Shown: positions 37,160-44,531 of the stretch, piece by piece
Position numbering within the stretch: position 1 is the first letter of the stretch
How the letters are laid out: each line of letters opens with the position of its first letter
Assembly (NCBI RefSeq): GCF_003207855.1
Contig: NZ_NKTZ01000004.1
Location: 186,001 to 250,000, forward strand
Source of the DNA: Komagataeibacter rhaeticus
Lineage (GTDB): Bacteria > Pseudomonadota > Alphaproteobacteria > Acetobacterales > Acetobacteraceae
Length of the DNA stretch: 64,000 nt
Direction: 5' to 3'
Notes under the pieces: model-generated
What the model saw: only the letters and a program-made list of their open reading frames with translations
Told to the model about the DNA's origin: nothing
The model's database searches: none
Made by a program: the position numbers and the translations under genes

Positions 37160-37768
37160 TCAGGCGGACTGGAGCTGCGCTTCGGCGAACTCGTAGTTGG
37201 CCAGCTTGTCCAGGTAGTTGACGATATAGTCGGGGCGACGGTTGCGGAAATCGAGGTAGTAGGAATGCTCCCACACATCGAGACCCAGCAGCACCTTGCC
37301 CTGGCCTTCGGCCAGCGGGTTGGAGCCGTTGGCGGTCTTGGTCACCTTCAGCTTGCCATCGGAACCCAGCACCAGCCATGCCCAGCCGGAGCCGAACTGC
37401 GATGCGGCGGCGGCCTTGAAGTCGGCCTTGAACTTCTCGATGCTGCCGAAATCCTCGATCAGCTTCCTGTTCAGCGAGTCGGGAATCGCCCCGCCCGACG
37501 GTGCCAGGTTCTGCCAGAACAGGATGTGGTTCCAGTGCTGTCCCGCATTGTTGAACACGGGGGCCAGGTCAGGCTTGCCCTTGACCATGAGGATGATTTC
37601 CTCAAGCGACTTGCCCTGCAGTTCCGGCTTGGATTCGACAAACCCGTTCAGGGCCGTCACATAGGCCTGATGGTGCTTGTCATGATGCAGCTCCAGCGTT
37701 TCCTGGCACATGCCACGGTTGGCAAGGGCATTGTAGGCGAAGGGAAGGGACGGCAATTCAAAAGCCAT
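37160..37768 (-). CDS. sodB: Superoxide dismutase, Fe/Mn family
   Basis: A 202-residue cytoplasmic superoxide dismutase. Metal ligands appear in the usual places: LELHHDKHHQAYV, AGQHWNHILFW, and DVWEHSYYLDF carrying Asp and His. The Gln in NNAGQHWNH is the position and residue typical of iron-type enzymes, so SodB is the better name, though cambialistic use of Mn cannot be excluded. The ATG at 37768 has AGGAG 8 bases upstream; the ATG two codons earlier is less well placed. Confidence 0.95.
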   Translation of the reverse strand: MAFELPSLPFAYNALANRGMCQETLELHHDKHHQAYVTALNGFVESKPELQGKSLEEIILMVKGKPDLAPVFNNAGQHWNHILFWQNLAPSGGAIPDSLNRKLIEDFGSIEKFKADFKAAAASQFGSGWAWLVLGSDGKLKVTKTANGSNPLAEGQGKVLLGLDVWEHSYYLDFRNRRPDYIVNYLDKLANYEFAEAQLQSA

Positions 37769-37876
37769 GAACATTCTCCTGGGAATTGCAAGGGGCGGCC
37801 GGCAGCCGCCATACCAAGATTGCTATGGGGGCGGAGCGGGTGCGTCAAGTGACGGACACATGAACACCGCCATCCC

Positions 37877-38749
37877 ATGCCACCCGGTGCAAACGCCATG
37901 ACGGACCGGATGGATGCATGCCAATCAGGCGGCACGGCCCTCTCGCTCATGCACGCCGCCCGTAAGGCGGACCCGGACCGCTTCTTCTGTGCGCTGTTCC
38001 TGCCGGCCGCCGCGCGTCATGCCGCCATGGTGCTGATTGCCTTCAATCATGAGTGCACGCGCGCGCTGGCGCTGCCTGCATCGTGGTCGGTGGCGGGGCC
38101 GATGGCGGGGCTGATCCGGCTGCAATGGTGGCGGGATGTTCTGGAAGGTGGCAACGCCCGGCGGGTTGAACTGGCGGCCAGCGTGCTTGACCTGCTGGCG
38201 CGCGGCGCGGTGCGGCGCGGGACACTGGTGGCGATGATCGAGGCACGGGAATGTGAACTTGAGGGCCTGCCGGACAGCGCTGCATGGCAGGCTTCCATGC
38301 TGGATGGCGCGGGCGGCATGCAGGTGGCCATGGCGCAGGCGGCGGGCATTGCGGATGCGGGCGTGCTGGCGCGCGTGCGCCTGCTGGGCGGGGTGTATGG
38401 CGTGGGGGCGCTGGTGCGCTACCTGCCCGCCGTGCTGGCGGCCGGGCGCTGCCCGTTGCCCGATGACGCGCTGGCCATGGCCGGGCTTACGCGCGACGGG
38501 CTGCGGACGGGGCGGCCCACGCCCACCCAGATCGCGGCCCTGCGTGCCATGCTGCGCCAGCAGGGCCGGGACTGGCTGGACCGGGCGCGGGCAGGTGGCC
38601 GCCTGCCGCGCCCCGCGCTGGCCGCAAGCCTGCCCGCGGTGCTGGGGCTGCGTGACATGCGTGAAGGCCCGGCGGCCCCCCACGCCCTGCCGCGTGGCAT
38701 GGGGGACCGGCTGGCCGTGATCATGGCACGGCTGCGCGGGCGGATTTAG
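37877..38749 (+). CDS. Squalene/phytoene synthase family protein (NDUFAF6-like)
   Basis: A 290-residue protein with the trans-isoprenyl diphosphate synthase fold. The segments DRFFCALFLPAAARHAAMVLIAFNHE and GLIRLQWWRDVLEGG match the alphaproteobacterial/mitochondrial NDUFAF6 branch, linked in mitochondria to complex I assembly. The two Asp-rich motifs that bind prenyl diphosphates in true synthases are not intact (NHECTRAL in place of the first), so prenyltransferase activity is doubtful. The start at 37877 or the ATG at 37898 is possible. Its stop overlaps the convergent gene by 4 bases. Confidence 0.78.
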   Translation: MPPGANAMTDRMDACQSGGTALSLMHAARKADPDRFFCALFLPAAARHAAMVLIAFNHECTRALALPASWSVAGPMAGLIRLQWWRDVLEGGNARRVELAASVLDLLARGAVRRGTLVAMIEARECELEGLPDSAAWQASMLDGAGGMQVAMAQAAGIADAGVLARVRLLGGVYGVGALVRYLPAVLAAGRCPLPDDALAMAGLTRDGLRTGRPTPTQIAALRAMLRQQGRDWLDRARAGGRLPRPALAASLPAVLGLRDMREGPAAPHALPRGMGDRLAVIMARLRGRI

Positions 38750-39621
38750 GGGGTGTTGGCCACCAGGCTTTCCATGACCGCGAACAGGGCGGAATAATCC
38801 TCGTCCGGGTGGCGGCGGCGGGTGAGCGACAGGCTTTGGGTCGCGGCGGCCATGGCGGGCAGGGGGGCCGTCTGGCGCGCCGCGCTGGTCAGCAGCAGGC
38901 GCATGTCCTTCTGCATGAGCCGGGCAGGGAACTGCGGGCTGAAATCCCCCGCTTTCGCCGCCTTGAGCTTGCGCTTGTGGTGGGGCGAGATGACCGGCAC
39001 CTCGTCCAGCGCATCGAACAGCATGCCCCGCTCCAGCCCGGCGGCCAGACCGTAGGCAACACCTTCCGCCACCACCGCCAGTGTCGATCCCATGATGCCG
39101 TTGATCACCAGCTTGAGCTTCGTGCCGCACCCTGCCGGGCCTGCATGGATGGTCAGGCGGCCAATGGTGTCAAAAACCTTCTGCACACGGGCAATGGCCT
39201 CGGCCGTCCCGCCCGCCAGCACGATCAGGTTGCCCGCTTCCGCCTCCGGCGTGCTGCCCGCCACGGGGGCGTCGATCACATGCAGGCCGCGTGCCGTGCC
39301 TTCCGCATCCAGTGCCTCGGCGGTTTCGGGGGCGATGGTGCTGGTGTTGATCAGCACGCCCCCCGCCTTCAGCCCCGCCAGCACGCCCTCCGGGCCATGC
39401 AGCGCCCCGGCCAGCGCCTCGTCATCGGGCACGGATACCAGCACGATATCGGCTTCCGCCGCCAGCGCGCGGGCGGTGGGCAGGAAGCGCGTGCTGCCAT
39501 CCCCCCCCTTGCCCGATGGGGTATAGGCGGCAATCCGGTAGCCCGCCTTGGTCAGGTTGGCCCCCATGCGGGACGCCATGGCCCCGAAGCCGACAAATCC
39601 GATCAGGGGTGCGGTAGACAT
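38746..39621 (-). CDS. NAD(P)-dependent beta-hydroxyacid dehydrogenase family protein
   Basis: A 291-residue member of the 3-hydroxyisobutyrate dehydrogenase/tartronate semialdehyde reductase family. The Rossmann motif is GFVGFGAMASRMGANL (about 8-23), followed by VLVSVPDDEAL, the substrate loop DAPVAGSTPEAEAGNL (usually GG-x-x-GA; here the altered AGSTPEA), and the catalytic Lys in GCGTKLKLVINGIMGS. It reduces or oxidises a small beta-hydroxy acid; the substrate is not determined. The ATG follows GGAGAAACACGC. Confidence 0.88.
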   Translation of the reverse strand: MSTAPLIGFVGFGAMASRMGANLTKAGYRIAAYTPSGKGGDGSTRFLPTARALAAEADIVLVSVPDDEALAGALHGPEGVLAGLKAGGVLINTSTIAPETAEALDAEGTARGLHVIDAPVAGSTPEAEAGNLIVLAGGTAEAIARVQKVFDTIGRLTIHAGPAGCGTKLKLVINGIMGSTLAVVAEGVAYGLAAGLERGMLFDALDEVPVISPHHKRKLKAAKAGDFSPQFPARLMQKDMRLLLTSAARQTAPLPAMAAATQSLSLTRRRHPDEDYSALFAVMESLVANTP

Positions 39622-39806
39622 GCGTGTTTCTCCTGCCAGGTTTCAGTCATGGCCATCCGGGCCATGTGCATGATGTGGGCGCCAGCATGCATGACGACAG
39701 GCCGCGCTGTCACCCTGGCGGGATGGCTCGCATAAAGATGATGGCGGCGGAAGGCGGGGTGGTGTGGCATCAGGTGGCGACAGCCTGTCCGTAACGGGAA
39801 GGAGAC

Positions 39807-40760
39807 ATGATGCGCAGCCTGCGTTTTTTTGATGATCTTGCACACGGCCTTGCCAACAGGCCGCCCATCACGCTGGGCGTGGTCTATCCCTGCAGCCTGC
39901 CCGCCCTGCACGCGGTGGCCGGGATTGTCCGTCAGGGGCTGGCCGTGCCCTTCCTGATCGGGCCGGTGGGCGAGATCCGCCAGCTTGCGGCTTCCGCCAG
40001 CATTCCCCTTGATGGCTGCCAGATGGTGGACGTGCCCACCCCGCAGGAGGCGGCCCGCACGGGCGTGGCCATGGCGCATGAAGGCCGGATCGCGGCGCTG
40101 ATGAAGGGCTCGCTGCATTCGCGCATCTTCCTTCATGAACTGGGCCATCACGAGGGCGGGCTGCGCACGGCGCGGCGGATGAGCCATGTCTACGTGCTGG
40201 ATGCGCCACAGGCCCCGCGCGTGCTGCTGGTCAGTGACGGGGCGGTCAACATCGCCCCGGACCTGGGTACGCGGTGCGACATCGTGCAGAACAGCATCGA
40301 CCTTGCGCACATGCTGGGCATCGGGCGGCCACGGGTGGCGCTGCTTTCCGCCGTGGAGGTGGTCAACCCCGACCTGCCCTCCACGCTGGATGCGGCGGTC
40401 ATGTGCAAGATGGCCGAACGTGGCCAGATTACCGGCGGCGTGGTGGACGGGCCGCTGGCGCTGGACAACGCGATCAGTCCCGAAGCCGCGCGGTGCAAGG
40501 GTGTTACCTCTCCCGTCGCGGGACTGGCGGACATACTGGTGGTACCGGATCTGGAGGCGGGCAATATCCTGGCCAAGCAGATGACCTTCATCGGGCAGGC
40601 GCGCGCGGCGGGCATTGTCATGGGCATGCGCGTCCCGGTCATCCTGACCAGCCGGGCCGACCCGGTGCCGGTGCGCGTGCTGTCATGCATGGTGGCGGCG
40701 GCCATGATCGGGCAGGGTTACGGGGGGAATCCGGTTGCCCCCGTGGCCCCGCGCGGATGA
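39807..40760 (+). CDS. Phosphate acetyl/butyryltransferase family protein
   Basis: A 317-residue enzyme of the phosphotransacetylase/phosphotransbutyrylase family, which exchanges CoA and phosphate on short acyl groups. Conserved parts include ALMKGSLHSRIFLHELGH (often KG-x-x-T/S), MSHVYVLDAP, VLLVSDGAVNIAPDL, RVALLSAVEVVNPDLPST, GGVVDGPLALDNAIS, and ADILVVPDLEAGNILAKQM. The acyl chain preferred cannot be told. An acetate or butyrate kinase normally sits beside it but is absent here on both sides. The ATG at 39807 or 39810 follows GGAAGGAGAC. Confidence 0.87.
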   Translation: MMRSLRFFDDLAHGLANRPPITLGVVYPCSLPALHAVAGIVRQGLAVPFLIGPVGEIRQLAASASIPLDGCQMVDVPTPQEAARTGVAMAHEGRIAALMKGSLHSRIFLHELGHHEGGLRTARRMSHVYVLDAPQAPRVLLVSDGAVNIAPDLGTRCDIVQNSIDLAHMLGIGRPRVALLSAVEVVNPDLPSTLDAAVMCKMAERGQITGGVVDGPLALDNAISPEAARCKGVTSPVAGLADILVVPDLEAGNILAKQMTFIGQARAAGIVMGMRVPVILTSRADPVPVRVLSCMVAAAMIGQGYGGNPVAPVAPRG

Positions 40761-41124
40761 CGGCGGGCCATGATGGGTGTAAGCAGGGGCCGCGCCCGCT
40801 CGCGGGATGTTGTCCATGCGAGCCGTCGCCGCTTTTGGGGCGGCCGGTGCGCTCTTGCAGCGCGGTTCCAGCCATGCGGCGGGGCGGAGGGCTGTGTTCC
40901 TCGCGCAGAGATGATGCCGTGGCCTGCCCCACATGGTGGCAAGGAAAGGGCTGACAGAGTGTACCGGCCATGTGGCGCGCGCCATGGGGGCCGGGGTGCC
41001 GGTCAGGCCGGTACCAGACCATGAACGTGCAATCAGGCCGGGTTCCCCGCGCCGCCGGGTGGCTGCCCGGTCAAGCCGATGACCAGCCACGCAGCGGGTT
41101 TCCGATGCCGATCCGGAGAATGCC
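40761..41124. other. 364-bp intergenic region upstream of mqo
   Basis: No gene is supported. The region holds a long-range inverted repeat at 40961-41014, listed separately. The stretch is GC-rich and open in several frames, but codon use there does not match real genes. Confidence 0.5.
40961..41014 (+). promoter_or_regulatory. Inverted repeat upstream of mqo
   Basis: GTACCGGCC (40961-40969) pairs perfectly with GGCCGGTAC (41006-41014) across a 36-base GC-rich loop. The loop contains the further palindrome GGCGCGCGCC. It ends 110 bases before mqo. It may be a leader structure or an operator; the role is inferred only from position. Confidence 0.3.
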
Positions 41125-42621
41125 ATGACCTCGACTTCCCCTTCCGCCGCCTCCACCTACGATGTGGTCCTGATTGGTGGCGGAATTATGAGTGCCACGC
41201 TGGGCGCCATGCTGCGCCAGCTTGAGCCGGGCCTGTCCATCGCGCTGTTCGGGCGGCTGGATGACGTGGCGCTGGAAAGTTCCAATGGCTGGAACAACGC
41301 GGGCACGGGCCATTCCGCCCTGTGCGAACTGAACTACACCCCGCTGCGCCCCGACGGGACCGTTGACATCTCCAAGGCCGTGAACGTGAACGAGGCCTTT
41401 CAGGTTTCACGCCAGTTCTGGTCCTATCTGGTGGAGACGGGGCAGATCCCCAGCCCGCGTGATTTCCTGACCCCCGTCCCGCATATGAGTTTTGTATGGG
41501 GTGCCGAAAACGTGGATTTCCTGAAGCGGCGCTATGCGGCCCTGCAGCAGCATCCGCTGTTTGAGGGCATGTCGCTTTCCTCTGACGGGGCACAGCTGCG
41601 CCAGTGGATGCCGCTGGTCATGGAAGACCGCGCGCCCGGCCAGAAGCTCGCCGCCACCTGGCACCCGGCGGGGACGGACGTGAATTTCGGTGCGCTGACC
41701 CACCGCCTGGTTGACCTGCTGCGTGGCAGGCCGGGGTTCGAGCTGAACCTGGGGCAGGAGGTGGAAGACCTCAAGCCCGCGGGCAATAACGAATGGGATA
41801 TATCGGTCCGGGCCATGCATGGCGGGGCGGAACGCCGGGTGCGCGCCAAATTCGTGTTCGTGGGCGCGGGCGGTGGCGCGCTGCACCTGCTGCAGAAAAG
41901 CGGCATACCGGAGGCGCGCGGCATTGGCGGCTTCCCCGTAAGCGGGCAGTTCCTGCGCTGCACCAACCCCGAGATCGTGGCCCGGCACCAGGCCAAGGTG
42001 TATGGCAAGGCATCGGTGGGGGCGCCGCCGATGTCGGTGCCGCATCTGGACACGCGCGTGATCGATGGCCAGCGTGGGCTGCTGTTCGGGCCTTATGCCG
42101 GGTTCTCCACCAAGTTCCTCAAGCAGGGGTCGTGGCTGGACCTGCCGCGTTCCATCCGCATGGACAATATCGGTGCCATGATGGCCGTGGGCCGCGATAA
42201 CATGCCGCTGACCAAATACCTGATCCAGCAGGTGCTCCAGTCCAGCGAGGACCGGCTCAGGGCCCTGCGTGACTTCGTGCCCACCGCGCGCAAGGAGGAC
42301 TGGGAACTGATTACCGCAGGCCAGCGCGTGCAGGTGATCAAGAAGGACCCCGTGCGCGGCGGCGTGCTGCAGTTCGGCACCGAGGTGGTGACAGGGGCCG
42401 GTGGGTCGATTGCGGGCCTGCTGGGGGCATCCCCCGGTGCGTCCACGGCGGCGCCGATCATGCTGACGGTCCTGCAGCGCTGCTTTGGCGCCCGCCTGCC
42501 GCAGTGGGAGGCCCGCCTGCGGGAGATGATCCCCTCCTACGGTGTCAAGCTGGGGCAGGATGCGGCCCTGTGCGCGCAGGTGCGCGCGCGCACCCGCACC
42601 GCCCTGCAGCTGGACGGCTGA
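41125..42621 (+). CDS. mqo: Malate:quinone oxidoreductase
   Basis: A 498-residue FAD-dependent membrane-associated enzyme that oxidises malate to oxaloacetate and passes electrons to ubiquinone. The dinucleotide motif is [39 protein letters not shown] (split around residue 55-75) is diagnostic for MQO. Later segments [49 protein letters not shown] and [14 protein letters not shown] also match. Many acetic acid bacteria use MQO in place of soluble malate dehydrogenase, so this is probably a key step of their TCA cycle. No signal peptide is present. Confidence 0.96.
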   Translation: MTSTSPSAASTYDVVLIGGGIMSATLGAMLRQLEPGLSIALFGRLDDVALESSNGWNNAGTGHSALCELNYTPLRPDGTVDISKAVNVNEAFQVSRQFWSYLVETGQIPSPRDFLTPVPHMSFVWGAENVDFLKRRYAALQQHPLFEGMSLSSDGAQLRQWMPLVMEDRAPGQKLAATWHPAGTDVNFGALTHRLVDLLRGRPGFELNLGQEVEDLKPAGNNEWDISVRAMHGGAERRVRAKFVFVGAGGGALHLLQKSGIPEARGIGGFPVSGQFLRCTNPEIVARHQAKVYGKASVGAPPMSVPHLDTRVIDGQRGLLFGPYAGFSTKFLKQGSWLDLPRSIRMDNIGAMMAVGRDNMPLTKYLIQQVLQSSEDRLRALRDFVPTARKEDWELITAGQRVQVIKKDPVRGGVLQFGTEVVTGAGGSIAGLLGASPGASTAAPIMLTVLQRCFGARLPQWEARLREMIPSYGVKLGQDAALCAQVRARTRTALQLDG

Positions 42622-42631
42622 ACCCCGTATT

Positions 42632-42659
42632 AAAAAACCCCGCCCCGCATGGGGCGGGG
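42632..42659 (-). terminator. Terminator of the NYN-domain gene
   Basis: CCCCGCCCC (42638-42646) pairs with GGGGCGGGG (42651-42659) around GCAT. On the minus strand six T (42637-42632) follow, so it terminates the NYN gene; it may also stop mqo transcripts without a U tail. Confidence 0.85.
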
Positions 42660-42693
42660 CGGGGCCTGTGTCCGGGACAGGGCGTTTCCCGGT

Positions 42694-43302
42694 TCAGTCC
42701 TCGTCGTGCTCGCTCATCTGGTCGGCCGGGTGGCGCACGGGGGGGGCGGTGTTGCGCGGTGCGCGGCTTTCGATATGGCGGCGCATGAAGTTGGCCGAAA
42801 TATCGGCCAGTTCAATGAACTGGTCGGCCTGCCGGCGCAGTTCATCACCGATCAGCGGCGGTGTGGTCTTGATCGAACCGACAACGGTGGTGCGCACGCC
42901 CTGACGCTGGACGGATTCCAGCAGGCGGCGGAAATCCGAATCCCCGCTGAACAGCACCGCATGGTCGATATGCGGCGCCATTTCCATCATGTCCACCGTC
43001 AGTTCCACGTCCATGTTGCCCCGCACGCGGCGGCGGCCATTATGGTCTATGAATTCGCGCGCGTTCTTGGTGACAAGCGTGTAGCCATTATAGACAAGCC
43101 AGTCCGTAAGGGGTTTGAGGGGTGAATATTCCTCGGTATCCAGTACGGCGGAATAGTAATAGGCACGCAGGACATTTGACTTGGCGCGAAAGAACTGCAG
43201 CAGCTTGCGATAATCGACCTCAAAACCAAGATTGCGGGATGCGGAGTACAGGCTGGTGCCGTCTATAAAAAGACAAAGCCGCTCCTGAGGTTGAAAAAAC
43301 AT
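42694..43302 (-). CDS. NYN domain (LabA/DUF88-like) protein, putative RNase
   Basis: A 202-residue PIN-like nuclease-fold protein of the NYN/LabA group. Acidic active-site residues appear in LCLFIDGTSLYSASRN, RGNMDVELTVDMME, and AVLFSGDSDFRRLLE. These form the usual cluster of four Asp/Glu for metal-dependent RNA cleavage. The C-terminal tail is charged (ESRAPRNTAPPVRHP) and ends in acidic residues. The RNA target is unknown. It is divergent from folK and followed by a strong terminator. Confidence 0.88.
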   Translation of the reverse strand: MFFQPQERLCLFIDGTSLYSASRNLGFEVDYRKLLQFFRAKSNVLRAYYYSAVLDTEEYSPLKPLTDWLVYNGYTLVTKNAREFIDHNGRRRVRGNMDVELTVDMMEMAPHIDHAVLFSGDSDFRRLLESVQRQGVRTTVVGSIKTTPPLIGDELRRQADQFIELADISANFMRRHIESRAPRNTAPPVRHPADQMSEHDED

Positions 43303-43498
43303 TTATGATCTGTCCCTGAAACAAGAAAGTGAATATGTCATGACCGGGTTAAATTCAGGCTTGGCATGTATTTTGTATCGAGGTGTAAAGTCGTCTTGCA
43401 GCAATGATCCTTGATATGCAGAAACCCTGGCCCGACAGGAAGTTCCCCATGGGCAGGGATTACTAACCGACACGAAGCCGCCGGAATACAGTTTTCAC

Positions 43499-44032
43499 AT
43501 GACAATGCCGCAATATGCTGCCCCGGCAGACGATATAACAATTGCCGTAGGCGCCAACCTGCCACGCGAAAGTGGTGAAACTGCGGCCATGACCTGCCGG
43601 TGGGCGGTGCGCCAGCTTGCGCGCCTGCCCGGCCTGCGCGTGGCCGCGGTCTCACGATGGTATGAAAGTGCGCCGGTGCCCCCTTCGGGGCAGCCCCCTT
43701 ACGTGAACGGAGTCGTGCGGCTGTCCGGCCGGGTGGACCCGGCCTGGCTGCTGGCACGGCTGCACGCGATCGAGGCCGAAGCCGGCCGCAGGCGCACCGT
43801 CCGCAACGCCGCCCGCCCGCTGGACCTGGACATCATCACCATGGGTGATCTGGTGCGCGCGGCACCCGACCCCGTCCTGCCGCACCCGCGCGCCACCGCG
43901 CGGGCGTTCGTGCTGCTGCCGCTGCGCGATGTCATGCCCGAATGGCGTGACCCCGTAAGCGGGCAGGGGCTTGATGCCTTCCTGCCCGGCGTTGCGGGGC
44001 AGGAGATTGCCCCCATGGCCGATGCCGACTGA
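43499..44032 (+). CDS. folK: 2-amino-4-hydroxy-6-hydroxymethyldihydropteridine pyrophosphokinase
   Basis: A 177-residue HPPK of folate biosynthesis, transferring pyrophosphate from ATP to 6-hydroxymethyl-dihydropterin. The opening DDITIAVGANLPRESG, SRWYESAPVPPSGQPPYVNGVV, and the signature RNAARPLDLDII (catalytic Asp pair) are visible, then LPHPRATARAFVLLPL. No folP or folB lies next to it. The ATG at 43499 has no strong ribosome-binding site; the ATG at 43505 is an alternative. Confidence 0.9.
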   Translation: MTMPQYAAPADDITIAVGANLPRESGETAAMTCRWAVRQLARLPGLRVAAVSRWYESAPVPPSGQPPYVNGVVRLSGRVDPAWLLARLHAIEAEAGRRRTVRNAARPLDLDIITMGDLVRAAPDPVLPHPRATARAFVLLPLRDVMPEWRDPVSGQGLDAFLPGVAGQEIAPMADAD

Positions 44033-44114
44033 AATGCTTGCGCCGGGACAGGGCAGCGGGTAATAAGGTAAATTCTGATCAACACAACCAATTAACAACC
44101 GGAGTTCATGCCTG

Positions 44115-44510
44115 ATGGCACGCGTCACTGTCGAGGACTGCGTTGAGCGGGTTCCCAATCGTTTTGAACTGGTGCTGCTGGCGGCCCAGCGCGCACGCGC
44201 CCTGTCGCGTGGCGAGGAAATGACGATCGACCGCGATAACGACAAGAACCCCGTCGTCGCCCTGCGCGAGATTGCCGACCAGACCGTGGGGCTGGAGCAG
44301 ATCCGCAGCGACCTTATCCGTTCGCTGGCGCGCGCGCCCGAACCCGAACCCGCGGATGAGGAAGTGGCCGACCTGATCCCGACCGAACACAACATCTTCG
44401 GCCTGCAGGATGTCTCGGCCGAGGAAGAGGCGCGTCATGCCGGCGGCGGCATGTCCGCCGAGGAACTGGAAGCCTCGGTCGAGGCCGCCCTGAGCGGACG
44501 GGGCCGGTAA
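44115..44510 (+). CDS. rpoZ: DNA-directed RNA polymerase subunit omega
   Basis: A 131-residue omega subunit that helps assemble RNA polymerase and contributes to the ppGpp site. The conserved core is [30 protein letters not shown] (residues 1-30, shown in part) and the [11 protein letters not shown] segment. It is longer than E. coli RpoZ (91 residues) through an acidic C-terminal tail, as in other alphaproteobacteria. It lies 21 bp upstream of relA, the same rpoZ-relA/spoT order seen in many bacteria. Confidence 0.95.
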   Translation: MARVTVEDCVERVPNRFELVLLAAQRARALSRGEEMTIDRDNDKNPVVALREIADQTVGLEQIRSDLIRSLARAPEPEPADEEVADLIPTEHNIFGLQDVSAEEEARHAGGGMSAEELEASVEAALSGRGR

Positions 44511-44531
44511 TATCTGACGAAGGGGTGGAAG

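Noticed and set aside
40770-41024. An 84-codon open frame in the mqo leader
   Set aside because: It is Arg-rich with poor codon use, has no ribosome-binding site and overlaps the inverted repeat.
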